This document shows positions 28,848-39,491 of a DNA stretch of 64,000 nt, piece by piece. The notes under the pieces were generated by a model. That model saw only the letters and a list, made by a program, of their open reading frames with translations, ran no database searches and had not been told where the DNA came from. A program made the translations under genes and the position numbers. Origin of the DNA: Plotosus lineatus (lineage: Eukaryota; Chordata; Actinopteri; Siluriformes; Plotosidae); contig JALRMN010000029.1 in the NCBI GenBank assembly GCA_024760905.1, positions 1-64,000 of the forward strand, written 5' to 3'. Each line of letters starts with the position of its first letter. The stretch's first letter is position 1.

Positions 28848-31217
28848 TTAAGGGGATAGATTCCCGAAGGCCACCTGCGAGGTCATCCGCAGATCCGCTA
28901 GGACCACAGGCAGCACCGAAACCCAATTCCTGGATCCGGTGGCGTGCATTGCTTTTCGTAATTTCCCTTTAATTGTTCTGTTTATTCGTTCCACAATTCC
29001 GGAGGACTGAGGGTGATATGGGACATGGAAACGCCAATTGATCTTTAGCTCTTGGGCCAACAGTTGAGTGACTTTTGAGGTGAATGGTGTGCCTTTGTCC
29101 GAATCAATACCCAACGGGAGGCCATAACTGGGAATAATTTCCTGTGATAACTTTTGAACCACTACTCGGGCGTTTTCGTTCCCACACGGGAAAGCTTCAA
29201 CCCACCGAGAGAATTTATCCACGATAACCAGTAGATATTTAAAGGGACCCTGCCGGGGCATGTGGGTAAAGTCTATCTGCCACTCCTGGAAGGGAGTATC
29301 TGGTTTCGGCAGATGCTGATGTGATGCATGTGGTTTGGACACATTGTTCTGTGCACAAATCAGGCATCTTTCCAGAATGCTGTGTACCGTAGAGGCTAGT
29401 TGTCGTATACAAAAATCTTTTTCCATATCTGTCACCACCCCTCTTCGACCGCGATGTGTAGGCCCATGAAACTCGCGGACGAGGAAAGGAAGGCAGTGCG
29501 TGGGCAGGCATAAACGACCGGTCGAATCGAGTAGAATGCCGTCACTCGAGGGCTGAGAGCCCTGCGAGGACCAAAAATCAGTGTCTTCTGTGGACGCCGA
29601 GGACTGAAGGGATTTCAGATCCAAGTCAGGGAGGAGGGCGCTAAGCATGTGTGAGGTTGACACTAGCGCGGGCTGCAGGAACGGCGGCATGGAGCCGAGC
29701 GAGGCAGCCTGTTTAGCCGCGCGGTCAGCCAAAGAGTTACCTCGTGCCTCATCAGTGTGGTCAGAGGAATGACCGCGGGTCTTTACGATCGCTAAACGGA
29801 GCGGGAGATTGCAGGACACAATAAGGTCCTGTACCAAAATAGAATGTGAAATGGGCTTACCGTCAGCAGCAGTGAAACCACGAGATTGCCAGATACGGCC
29901 GAAATCATGCGCCACCCCGAAAGCGTAACGAGAGTCAGTGTATATAGTAACGTCCTGGTCGGAAGCGAGAGTGCATGCCCGAGTGAGCGCATATAACTCT
30001 GCTGCTTGAGCGGAATTAAAGGGAAGCGAGTACGCTTCCAAAACTTGGTCCGGTAAGGAACATACCGCGTAGCCACAGAGGAACACTCCGTCGGAGGGTT
30101 TCGAGCATGACCCATCTACAAACAGGGAGAGACCTGTCGAGAGAGGTGTGGATAATAAGTCGGACCTAATACTGGTGTCATGGACAATGGTGTCCATGCA
30201 GTCATGTTCCAACGGTTCGCAGTCATCTTGAACATTAAGCAGGCGCTGTAGGGCCTGGGCCACGTTATCTAGGGAAGAGGAACAAGAGATGGTTAGATTA
30301 TCAGTAGCACAAAGGATGGCCTCGTAACCTGAGCGACGTTGAGAAGACATGTGTTGTGTAGACAAAGTATTAAGGATATGCCTAACCTGATGGCTGGTGT
30401 GTAAAACGAGTGGATGAGAGAGCACTATTTTTTCTGCTTCGAGAACTAACACCGCACTGGCAGCGACGGCACGGAGACATGCAGGTAAACCCTGAGCCAC
30501 AGTATCTAGAGTTTTGGAAAGAAAAGCACAAGGCCTAAGTCCCCCCCCGTGGTCCTGCGCCAAGACTCCAGAAGCCGTGCCGGCCTGGTGAGCGACGTAG
30601 AGATGAAAGGGTTTGTTGTAATCCGGGAGCCCGAGAGCCGGCGCGGAGCATAGGGCCGACTTCAGGGCTTTGAATGCGTCCAGCATGTCCTCAGTCCAGA
30701 CCAAGGGTTGGTGGAGAGGGTCAGTGTGAGCCACGGCAGAGCGTAAACGTTTGTCATAAAAGGAACAGTCCGGGATCCATTGTCGGCAGTAGTTAATGAG
30801 GCCCAGGAAAGCCAGGAGCGCTTGTTTAGTGGCAGGCTTATGAGTGTCCACTATGATTTTGACGCGATCCTGAGTAAGGCGTTTTATCCCGTGAGAGAGT
30901 TCGTAGCCCAGGTATATCACAGTGGGGAGACAGAACTGTACCTTGGGCTTGGAGACCTTGAAACCCTTTTTTTCCAGTAAGAGGAGCAGTTGAACGGTTG
31001 CATCGAAACACAGTTCATAAGTTAGGCCGGACACCAGGAGGTCATCAGCATAAGAGTGAACGCAGGAACCTACGGGAACGTCAAAGAGACCCCAGTGCAT
31101 CCCTAACTGCAGCCGAGAAAGCGGCAGGAGAGTCAATAAATCCTTGAGGTAATTTAGTCCACGTGTACTGTCGCTGCCGGTGTGTGAAAGCGAAGAGAGG
31201 TTGTGTGCTTGGCTCAA
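28848..31217 (-). CDS. pol: ERV-2 pol: RT, RNase H, integrase core (789 codons)
   Basis: A long open frame; its first ~45 codons are out of the RT frame, so true homology starts near 31080. RT catalytic YADD at residues 56-59. RNase H with D368, E407, D428, H483 and D498 in place. Integrase zinc domain H584, H588, C618, C621; core D649, D707, E743 with the canonical 35-residue spacing between the last two. The end is shifted out of frame (about 28860), losing the C-terminal domain to the next ORF. All catalytic residues are intact, unlike in ERV-1. Family: gamma-type retroviral pol. Confidence 0.9.
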   Translation of the reverse strand: MSQAHNLSSLSHTGSDSTRGLNYLKDLLTLLPLSRLQLGMHWGLFDVPVGSCVHSYADDLLVSGLTYELCFDATVQLLLLLEKKGFKVSKPKVQFCLPTVIYLGYELSHGIKRLTQDRVKIIVDTHKPATKQALLAFLGLINYCRQWIPDCSFYDKRLRSAVAHTDPLHQPLVWTEDMLDAFKALKSALCSAPALGLPDYNKPFHLYVAHQAGTASGVLAQDHGGGLRPCAFLSKTLDTVAQGLPACLRAVAASAVLVLEAEKIVLSHPLVLHTSHQVRHILNTLSTQHMSSQRRSGYEAILCATDNLTISCSSSLDNVAQALQRLLNVQDDCEPLEHDCMDTIVHDTSIRSDLLSTPLSTGLSLFVDGSCSKPSDGVFLCGYAVCSLPDQVLEAYSLPFNSAQAAELYALTRACTLASDQDVTIYTDSRYAFGVAHDFGRIWQSRGFTAADGKPISHSILVQDLIVSCNLPLRLAIVKTRGHSSDHTDEARGNSLADRAAKQAASLGSMPPFLQPALVSTSHMLSALLPDLDLKSLQSSASTEDTDFWSSQGSQPSSDGILLDSTGRLCLPTHCLPFLVREFHGPTHRGRRGVVTDMEKDFCIRQLASTVHSILERCLICAQNNVSKPHASHQHLPKPDTPFQEWQIDFTHMPRQGPFKYLLVIVDKFSRWVEAFPCGNENARVVVQKLSQEIIPSYGLPLGIDSDKGTPFTSKVTQLLAQELKINWRFHVPYHPQSSGIVERINRTIKGKLRKAMHATGSRNWVSVLPVVLADLRMTSQVAFGNLSP

Positions 31218-31225
31218 CAGGGATA

Positions 31226-32095
31226 CTAAAAAACGCCGAGCACAGGTCGATCACGGAGAAATGGGTGTGATCGCAAGGAATAGAAGCCATAATAGAGGGC
31301 ACGTCCGAACGACCGGTGAAACTGGAATGATGAGCTCGTTAATTTTCTGAGGTCCTGTGTCAAACGCCAGGAACCGTCCGGCTTGGGAACCGGGTTCACA
31401 GGAGTGTTATAAGGGCTTGTGCACGGCACGATGATACCCTGTTCCAGAAGAGCGGCCAAAATGGTGTCGATACCCGACATTTTTTGAGGCGACAAGGGGT
31501 ATTGTCGGATGTACACGGGCGAAATGTGCTTCACGGTAGCTTCATATGGGACGCAGTCCACACAACCCACGTCATTCTTATGCTCTGCCCAAAGATTGGT
31601 GGGCAGTGTATCGAGTACAGGGGGCGAGGTGGAACTCGCCACGCACGCTGAATTAACATTAAAAGGCAAGGGCTGCGCTTGCAATGATAACAGAGAAACG
31701 GAGGAGGTGTCGCACGTTTGGATGGTCATGCTCGAACCTTGGAAAGAAATTTGGAACCCCAGAACACTCATGAGGTCACGGCCTAGCAAATTAAAGGGGC
31801 ATTCGGACATATGTACAAAGGAGTAGGATATTTGCAATTTATCAAGCGTATGATCATCAGGAAAATGTAGGAGAAGGGGTGGCGTATATGGGGAGGAGAA
31901 GGGAACCCCATCTATTCCCACAGAGCTGGTAGACCTGGAAGATACAGCACCCTGATAGTCCCTGCCTAAAGAAGATAGGGTTGCACCGCTATCGATAACA
32001 AAAAGATATTCTACCCCTTCTAGAACAACAGGAAGGAGGGGCAGATTCTCATTGCAGGGTGAATTAAACACTAGATGCATTAAGCTACAGGTCAC
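31226..32095 (-). CDS. pro: ERV-2 protease and RT amino-terminus (289 codons)
   Basis: An aspartic protease with the catalytic DSGA block (near residue 36) and the NLLGRDL block, then a linker and the RT start (ISPVYIRQYPLS, PVNPVPKPDGSWRLTQDLR). The frame leaves RT after QDLRKLT at about 31335; the next RT piece (VIDLCSAFFSIPV... LPQGFIDSPAAF) is in the frame of 31081-31302, and a second shift near 31090 leads to the 789-codon ORF. Gag ends at 32120, upstream, in another frame. Confidence 0.85.
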   Translation of the reverse strand: MTCSLMHLVFNSPCNENLPLLPVVLEGVEYLFVIDSGATLSSLGRDYQGAVSSRSTSSVGIDGVPFSSPYTPPLLLHFPDDHTLDKLQISYSFVHMSECPFNLLGRDLMSVLGFQISFQGSSMTIQTCDTSSVSLLSLQAQPLPFNVNSACVASSTSPPVLDTLPTNLWAEHKNDVGCVDCVPYEATVKHISPVYIRQYPLSPQKMSGIDTILAALLEQGIIVPCTSPYNTPVNPVPKPDGSWRLTQDLRKLTSSSFQFHRSFGRALYYGFYSLRSHPFLRDRPVLGVF

Positions 32096-32119
32096 GGGGT
32101 CCCTACTCCGTGGGCATCC

Positions 32120-32842
32120 CTATTCGTGCTCCCGCGGGTATGGGCGTGGTGTCGTCACTTCAGTGGGATCCGAGGGTGGTGGGGGCGAACTAGAGCCAGC
32201 ATTACGGCGTGCTGCAGAATTCTCCTCATCTCTCTGTCTCTTTCTACACTCTTTTTTCCAGTGCCCTTCCTTACCACAATAATGACATTTTCCGGTCTTT
32301 CTATACGAATCCCTTCTCCTATTCTTATCACGCGGGCCCTGGGGGGCCACCGCCAGCAGAACCTTATTCTTCACATTCAATAGTCCATCTGATTCTAACA
32401 TACGAACCCTTTCTCCGGCAGTTCTAACGATGAGACGCTGACGGTCTGTGAAATGCGGTTTAAGTGGGCTCTGGACCTCTGGGAGACAATTACTTAAAAA
32501 ACTGGACACGAACATAGAGTTTGCCGCTTCGGTATCAAGAGGAAACCCTCCTACATGACGCCAAGTTTCAGTAAAGCGATTCCAAAATACCGAGGTTAGT
32601 TCGCCTCGCTTCTGCTTGCAATTGGTCACGTGTGAAAGATCACAAGCTCCCTCCCGTCGGGAGACTAGATAAGCCGTAAGTTGCGCGCGCAGTTGAGTCA
32701 ATGCCTCGGGATCATCCCGCCAAAAGAGGGTGGACCGATAGGTGGTGTTACGACGACCCTCGACTTCCCCTTCTTCTTCTACTTTAACATTAGTCACTAC
32801 GTCATTCTCGGGGGCCAAACAGGGGATGTTCTGAAGGACCAC
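32120..32842 (-). CDS. gag: ERV-2 gag, capsid C-terminus and nucleocapsid
   Basis: 240 codons carrying capsid blocks (STLFWRDDPEAL, GELTSVFWNRFTETW) and one CCHC zinc knuckle, CHYCGKEGHWKKEC, in a basic region, as in gammaretroviruses, which also have a single knuckle. The ORF ends just before the protease. Upstream gag coding lies in other frames, so this is part of a broken gag. Confidence 0.85.
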   Translation of the reverse strand: MVLQNIPCLAPENDVVTNVKVEEEGEVEGRRNTTYRSTLFWRDDPEALTQLRAQLTAYLVSRREGACDLSHVTNCKQKRGELTSVFWNRFTETWRHVGGFPLDTEAANSMFVSSFLSNCLPEVQSPLKPHFTDRQRLIVRTAGERVRMLESDGLLNVKNKVLLAVAPQGPRDKNRRRDSYRKTGKCHYCGKEGHWKKECRKRQRDEENSAARRNAGSSSPPPPSDPTEVTTPRPYPREHE

Positions 32843-33798
32843 AGCCTCATTGTAAGCTTCCTTGAGGGTGTGTTGCAGGATAAAGCGATAATCCCCTCCC
32901 GTTAGCTGGCAATATCTGGCTAAGCATATCTACATAGGCTAGGGGTGTGTCCAAGCCGGGGAGCATGGAGATAATGTCCTTAAGTGCGGCCACGGATGGT
33001 GGCTCCACGACAATACCTCTTCCACGTTTCTGCCATATACAAGCTACATTCTCCACGGCCCTAGGTTTAGGTGGCTCCGGGAGAGGAGGGGGATCGGGCT
33101 GAGAGCCCGTGTCGGGACCAATGTCCGCCGGGTTTTCCCAATCCGAATCCTCATCCCCTTCCGTATCTTCGAATCCTCCTCATTTACTGGCGGAGGCGGG
33201 AGGGAATCACAACCTTGGGTCTTTGTTTGATTTAATTTTAGGTCGCTCCGGCTCCGGGGTTCCTCCTTCGGCAGCGAGCAGGGTTAGGTATAAGGCGGGA
33301 ACCTCCGCTGGCTTAGGGTCAGCGGGGAGTAGCGGAACTATCTCTCCCGATCCTACTGGATAGGGTGGGGGAGCCGACGGGGAGTTACGGAGACACAGTT
33401 TGCACACAGCAAGCTGGACTTTTGGTATTTTTCCCTTTTCCCTTTTCTTTACTCATTAATTTAGGTTTGGGGACACTCTGAGTCACCTTCTTGGGCTCAA
33501 AGAGCTTTTTAAGTTGCAACCAGTACGAGCGCATTTCATACCATTTTTCATAAGCCTCCTTCATGTATTCATAATCCCAGGAGGGGTTGCCCAATCCATC
33601 ATAAATCATGCGATGCGCGGATGTCAGAAATCCTGCATCAAAAGTCCCATTTCGAGGAAAGTTTGGCACTTGGTCTAGTCCCTCCGTCCATCCGGCTAAA
33701 TTACTAAGCCATGGTTCAGTATAATAAGCAAGACCACATCTATTCATCCATTCCTTGGGGGTTTCCCCGGGATTAGGCTTTGGGTAGGAATTTCCCAT
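32843..33798 (-). pseudogene. gag: ERV-2 gag, matrix to capsid N-terminus, frameshifted
   Basis: Start at 33798: MGN..., a likely myristoylated matrix (PGETPKEWMNRCG). The frame is open to 33385, then coding potential passes to 33207-33407 (proline-rich) and then to 32847-33180 (a proline-rich PPPLPEPPKPR stretch, then capsid-like ALKDIISMLPGLDTPLAYVDML). At least three shifts separate the pieces. Single-base shifts in an otherwise young provirus could be real or assembly errors. Confidence 0.75.
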
Positions 33799-33870
33799 TG
33801 TTTACCCTCTAACAAAAATAAAAAATACGTTGGCATACAGGAATACACGTGCACCTTTTGTATAGCGCTC

Positions 33871-33976
33871 TTCCCAGTTATAGCAACTGAGGATAACCCG
33901 TCCCAGTTATAGCAACTGAGGATAACCGTCCCTTCTAGAGAAGGGGATAAACCGTCCCTTATAAAAAGGGGATAAC
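33871..33976 (-). promoter_or_regulatory. ERV-2 leader: four tandem TTATCC hairpins
   Basis: On the plus strand the units lie at 33871-33900, 33901-33928, 33929-33954 and 33955-33976. In the element sense each is (G)TTATCC, a hairpin, then GGGACGG or GGGA. Stems: CCCTT/AAGGG, CCCTTC/GAAGGG and twice CAGTT/AACTG. Stem sequences change while pairing is kept, which is good evidence for RNA structure. Position: between the splice donor and gag. The GGGACGG ends recall the GACG elements of gammaretroviral packaging signals; that is inference only. Confidence 0.7.
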
Positions 33977-34020
33977 AGACGCTCAGATACTGCTAACCAG
34001 GTAGTCAACCAAGTCTTGTC

Positions 34021-34027
34021 TTACCTG
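34021..34027 (-). promoter_or_regulatory. ERV-2 splice donor
   Basis: On the minus strand CAG|GTAAGA, exon end at 34025, 12 bases after the primer-binding site. The position is conserved with ERV-1 (1810). Confidence 0.65.
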
Positions 34028-34036
34028 ATCAGGAGT

Positions 34037-34053
34037 ATCACGTCGGGTCACCA
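34037..34053 (-). promoter_or_regulatory. ERV-2 primer-binding site, tRNA-Trp type
   Basis: TGGTGACCCGACGTGAT on the minus strand, three bases after the 5' LTR. It complements the 3' end of vertebrate tRNA-Trp (...ATCACGTCGGGGTCACCA) except for one missing base in the run of four. The same tRNA primes avian leukosis viruses. Confidence 0.75.
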
Positions 34054-34056
34054 AAT

Positions 34057-34498
34057 TGTAAGAACTCTCTCAGAAGAAGCTCTCATGTAAACCTGCACGA
34101 TCTGGATTCCTGTATCTCAACGCCTGGGAGCACTCCGGGAACAGAGGACAACAAACCACACGAGTGAAATCAATCTGGTTTATTCATCTGCTGCTCAGTG
34201 TGTGTCACTGGGCATAAAGCTTTTATACAGTGGAGGTGTGTGCGTGAAAAAGTGGGTACAGAGTCACATGTTTCTTTGTTCACAGCCTAAAAGTTGTACC
34301 ATAATCAAAGTGCATGATAAGAAACCATCCATCACATTCCTTTGCCTTAGGGGTGACATTTACTACTCTGTGAACTTTGACCTCAGAAAGGATGCTGCCT
34401 TGTAAAGCATCACAACAGCAATAAAAGTCCACGGTTAAAAGCACAGGAATGCTGCTAATTATACAATGGTTAAAGATAAGTCAGAATGTGACCTTACA
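34057..34498 (-). mobile_element. ERV-2 5' LTR (442 bp)
   Basis: Partner of 26312-26753, same length and nearly identical. TATA box at 34220-34227 and AATAAA at 34179-34184 (minus strand). It is followed on the right by ACATT (34499-34503), the second copy of the 5-bp target duplication. Confidence 0.95.
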
Positions 34499-34503
34499 AC
34501 ATT

Positions 34504-34798
34504 CATACATGAATAAAGGAATAAATAATCCTCAAGATATATTTTTGAAAATGTATGTTAAAAATAAAAAAAATGGATTTACAAATTGAAATAGAAGTAC
34601 AGATATGAGTTATTATTATTATATACAATTATTTAAACTGGGAGAAATGGGGATAGTGGGGAAATGAATCCTGTAGAAGCTCATCTTTGGGATGTAAACA
34701 CTCACAGGGTGATACTGACGAAGGGCAACACAATTATTATATTAAATATTAAAATATTAAACTTAAACATGTAAAATTAGATTTGCATTTTCTGACCT
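34504..34798. other. Unassigned AT-rich DNA
   Basis: No gene or recognisable repeat; it lies between ERV-2 and RTE copy C. Confidence 0.5.
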
Positions 34799-36945
34799 AT
34801 CTTCTTCTTTTCCTTTTGGCTGTTCCCTTCAAGGGTCGCCACAGCAAATGATCTGCCTCCATCTCTCCCTATCCTCTGCATCTTCTACTCTTACTCCAAT
34901 GACCTTCATGTCCGCCTTCACCACATCCATAAATCTCCTATTTGGTCTTCCTCTGGGCCTTTTGCCTGGTAGTTCCAACCTCAGCATCCTACGACCAATA
35001 TCCTCACTATCCCTCCTCTGCACATGTCCAAACCATCTCAATCTAGCCTCTCTGACTTTGTCTCCAAAACATCTAACATGTGCTGTCCCTCTGATGTACT
35101 CATTTCTGATCCTATCCATCCTCGTTACTCCCAAAGAGAACCTCAACATTTTCATCTCTGCTACCTCCAACTCTGACTCCTGTCTTTTCCCCAAGGCCAA
35201 TGTCTCTAAACCACACAACATTGCTGGCCTCATCACCGTCTTGTACACTTTTCCCTTCATTCTTGCCGATACTGTCCTATCACACATCACACCGGACACT
35301 TTTCTTCATCCATTCCAACCTGCCTGCACGCGCTTCTTCACCTCTTTTCCACACTCTCCATTGCTCTGGATTGTTGAGCCTAAGTACTTAAAATCCTCCA
35401 CCTTCTTTATCTCTGCTCCCTGTAACCTCAAAGTTCCTCTTGGGTCCTTGTCGTTCACACACATGTATTCTGTCTTACTGAGACTAACCTTCAATCCCCT
35501 CCTTTCCAGGGCATACATCCACCTCTCTAGATTTTCCTCCACTTGTTCTCTGCTCTCACTACAGATCACAATGTCATCTGCAAACATCATAGTCCATCAC
35601 CATAGCAAACAAGAAGGGGCTGAGAGCTGACCCTTGACGCAGCCCCACCTCCACCTTGAACTCTTCTGTCACACCGACAGCACACCTCACCACTGTCTTA
35701 CATCTCTCATACATGTCTTGCACCACTCTAACATACTTCTCTGTCACTCCAGACTTCCTCATACAATACCACAGTTCTTCTCTCGGCACCCTGTCATATG
35801 CTTTCTCCAGATCCACAAAGGCACAATGCAGCTCTTTCTGACCTTCTCTGTACTTCTCTATTAACATCCTCAAAGCAAACACTGCATCTGTGGTGCTCTT
35901 TCTTGGCATGAAACCAAACTGCTGTTCACAAATGCTGACCTTTGCCCTTAGTCTTGCTTCCACTATTCTTTCCCATAGCTTCATTGTATGGCTCATCAAC
36001 TTTATCCCTCTGTAGTTGCCAGAACTCTGTACATCTCCCTTGTTCTTAAAAATGGGCACAAGCACACTTCACCTCCATTCCTCTGGCATCTGCTCACTCT
36101 CTAAGACCTTGTTGAATATTCTTGTGAGAAAATCTACTGCTACCTCCCCTAGACACTTCCATACCTCAACTGGTATGTCATCAGGGCCAACTGCCTTTCC
36201 ACTCTTCATCCTCTTCAATGCCCTCCTCACTTCTCCCTTACTAATCTTTGCTACTTCCTGGTCCTCAACGGTCACCCCTTCTACTCTTTTTTCTCTCTCA
36301 TTTTCCTCATTCATCAGCTCTTCAAAGTACTCTTTCCATCTTCCCAGCACACTTCTGTCATCAGTCAATACATTTCCCTCTCTGTCCTTTATCACTCCAA
36401 CTTGCTGCACGTCTTTTCCATCTCTATTTCTCTGCTGTGCTAACCTGTATAAATCATTTTCTCCCTCCTTACTGTTCAACCTATCATACAAGTCATCATA
36501 CGCCCTCTGTTTGGCCTTTGACACCGCTACCTTCGCCTTACGCTGTGTCTCCCTGTACTCCTGTTTACTCTCTTCGGTCCTTTCAATGTCCCACTTCTTC
36601 TTGGCTAACCTCTTCTTTTGTACACACTCCTGCACTTCCTCATTCCACCACCAAGTTTCCTTATCTACTTTCCTTCCAGAGAACACACCAAGTACTCTCC
36701 TACCCGTCTCTCTGATCACATTGGCTGTGGTTGTCCAGTCATCTGGAAGCACTTCCTGACTACCCAAAGCCTGTTTCAACTCCTCTTTGAAGACAACACG
36801 ACACTCTTCCTTTTTCAGCTTCCACCACTTTGTATTCTGCTCTGCCTTTGCCTTTTTCACCTTTCTCACCATCAGTGTCATCCTGCACACCACCATCCTA
36901 TGCTGTTTGGCAACACTCTCAACCACTACTACTTTGCAGTCACTG
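34799..36945 (-). mobile_element. RTE LINE (copy C), 5'-truncated
   Basis: The 3' tail at the left edge (LINE sense ...GGGAACAGCCAAAAGGAAAAGAAGAAG). Minus-strand ORFs 34829-35299 (C-terminal region, LRWFGHVQRRDSEDIG, GKRPRGRPNRRF), 35306-35590 ([14 protein letters not shown]), 35574-36065 ([59 protein letters not shown]) and 36069-36926 ([38 protein letters not shown]). About 70 bases between the MVMD and FADD blocks are deleted. It is 5'-truncated at the same region as copy D and abuts a SINE tail. Confidence 0.9.
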
Positions 36946-37020
36946 TCTGTCTGTCTGTCTTCCTTTCGGCTTTTTCCCTTTTACTCGGGAGTCGCCACAG
37001 CAAATCATCTGATTTGCACA
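36946..37020 (-). mobile_element. SINE family 1, RTE-type 3' tail
   Basis: Plus strand: (TGTC)n, then TTCCTTTCGGCTTTTTCCC...GTCGCCACAGCAAATCATCTG, the reverse complement of the tail of the SINE at 54381-54731 (including its GACA repeats). The head has been lost. Confidence 0.65.
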
Positions 37021-37079
37021 TTTTTAAAATTTTTAAAATTTAAAAAGTGTTCAAAGTCCTTTCAGTTTGTAAATAATAA

Positions 37080-38407
37080 CGTTAGAGAAGATTAAAACCT
37101 GATTTATTTGAGAGCTGCCTTTGGTTTAATATTGTGTTGAGGGTTTTTCAGTCCGAGCAATTTAGAAATCTCCATGATTTACACATTATCCACTCGATGT
37201 CATTAAAAAACAATCCAGGAATCAAATAAACTGTGTACCACTAACAAGATTTCACCTGAAACTAATGTATAAGAATTACTTGAATTTATGCTTATAATTA
37301 TATCTATATTGATATTAATTTTTATTATTACATTTGATTGGCAAGTTGAATTTTATAGAACATGGGAGTACACGGAATATCATCAGTGTTGCATACAAGG
37401 AGCAATTTTACCTTCAGATAATCCACAAATTTATAATTTAGATACTTACACTGAAAGTTTTTAATACATTGACAAATAAAAAAACATTTCGACAGAGACA
37501 AAAAAAATTATTAATACCATAATAAAAAAAAAAAAAATAGAAACCGTTGTAATTTCATTATAAAATACGATTTAATCTGTATAATATTTAAGTTTTATTT
37601 TTATTACATGACATTAATTAAATAATTGTTTGCTTGTTTGATGAAGCAGTAAAGTTTCACCTGGATCTCAGAATTCTGGATCAAATGCATTTAAAATTGA
37701 GAAATGTGACTACTGATGGGCAGGGGTCGCCTGGTGGTAAAGGTGCTGGATCACTGATCCCGAGGCTGGGGGTTCAAGCCCAACTCTCAACAGTTTGTCA
37801 CTGCCCAACCCCTGCATGAAGTGGTGTGAGGTTCATGTAAAAGAACCATTGCTGACTTTTGTAAAGAGGAGTTGCATTGCCATCAGTGTGTTTCTGCCCT
37901 GCGATGGCCGGGCGAACCGTCCAGGGTGTACTCTGCCCTCACTCGGAGTTTGTTAAGGTGGGCTAAAGCCTCCCTGTGACCCGAATTAGGATTATGTGGC
38001 ACATAAAATGAATGAAAAATGTAATTGACTGATTCAATCACTCAAGGCATTTCTGTCGTTTTTAATATTCGCTGTATTCGATCCCAAAAGCAGTGGTGCT
38101 CAATAAACTTCGATTCATTTCTAGATTATCACCATTAAAGTGGGTTCTGTCTGTGTACTGTCAGTTACTCTGGATAAAATACCTACAGACATTTAATCAT
38201 GCAACAAAAAAGATAATTGATCTCATAACTTCATTTCTGATAAATTCCATCACCATAAAAAGGCGTATTGTTCAATTATTTAAATTTTCATAGGTATCTT
38301 TTCATGGTCAGGTAATTTAGACACACAGCAGTTGAAGCCGTTCACGTTTTGATTTGACAGGTAACACAATCTGTGTTGATGCTCTCTGTGCTCTCTGAAT
38401 AATACAA
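37080..38407 (-). repeat. 3' flank of receptor gene, duplicated at 12828-14440
   Basis: Sequence downstream of the receptor stop codon, with blocks matching the left arm in inverted order. It includes AT-rich DNA and one SINE. No other gene is seen. Confidence 0.7.
37716..38025 (+). mobile_element. SINE family 1 with CATTCATTTTCTG-type tail
   Basis: Head with GGGTCGCCTGGTGG and B-box GGGGTTCAAGCCC; central block TTCATGTAAAAGAACCATTG shared with 54381; then a different tail, ending CTCCCTGTGACCCGAATTAGGATTATG...AAAATGAATGAAAAATG. It shares its head with copies bearing the RTE-type tail, so one head is linked to two tails. Confidence 0.75.
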
Positions 38408-38976
38408 TTATATAAGATTATATAATTTATAAACATATTTATGCAATAATGATCTAATTGATATCATATTATACTGCACCGAAGAATATAGATCCAACTT
38501 ATCATGGTGTCTTTTGGTTCTCTTGGTTTTCTTTTTAGAGAAGTGTAGTGGGGCATAATTCAAAGAGTCTGAGTCGGGAACCTACAGAAACAAAGAAGAG
38601 ATACAAAGATATAACTATTAAAAAGTAATTATTTCGGGTAAACCTACCACTTATTGTTCATGTGTTTGTTTGTTTGTTTATTTGTTTGTTTTTTAATTAT
38701 TATTTAATATTTTTATATTTAGTATGATGATTTTTTTTTGTTTGTTTGTTTTTATTATTTGGAAAACTGTAGGAGTGATGACTAAACAGAAGTAATACAC
38801 AGTATTTATATTATACTTTATATTGTAATAGCTGGATTTTCTTGATTCAGTTAAAACCTGTCTATCCTGAATTTAAGTTCACTCTTTGAGAATTGCAGAA
38901 ATGTGAGCAAAGCTCAGGAAGTCCTGCTTTGATTCGTTTGTTTGTGGTTCTGCCGGTGGATGTTGGGTGAGTATCT

Positions 38977-39062
<86 letters not shown>

Positions 39063-39112
39063 TTAAACTTTACCTCATTGATGTTTGCTTCAGAATTTTC
39101 TGCAAAAAACAT

Positions 39113-39146
<34 letters not shown>

Positions 39147-39148
39147 CG

Positions 39149-39196
<48 letters not shown>

Positions 39197-39442
39197 CTAA
39201 TTTATGTGTTATTATGTGTAATTTATGTGTTATTAATTAATGATATTTTACCTCTGTTTGATTTCTCTGTTGACGTGTGATGAAGAGCAGGATACTGAGA
39301 AAAATCACATTCACAGAACCGAACACTACAGTCAGCACGAAGTACACAGAACTAACCAAACCTTGGAGAAAAGAGTAAATAAACATTTTTTGATCATTAA
39401 ACTGGCAAAGTAATTCAATATAAAATATACAGAAGTGTTCTA

Positions 39443-39491
<49 letters not shown>

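Noticed and set aside
33871..33976. CRISPR-like or simple minisatellite array
   Set aside because: Only four short units with changing centres and conserved pairing, inside a retroviral leader; neither repeat-spacer structure nor plain tandem copies.
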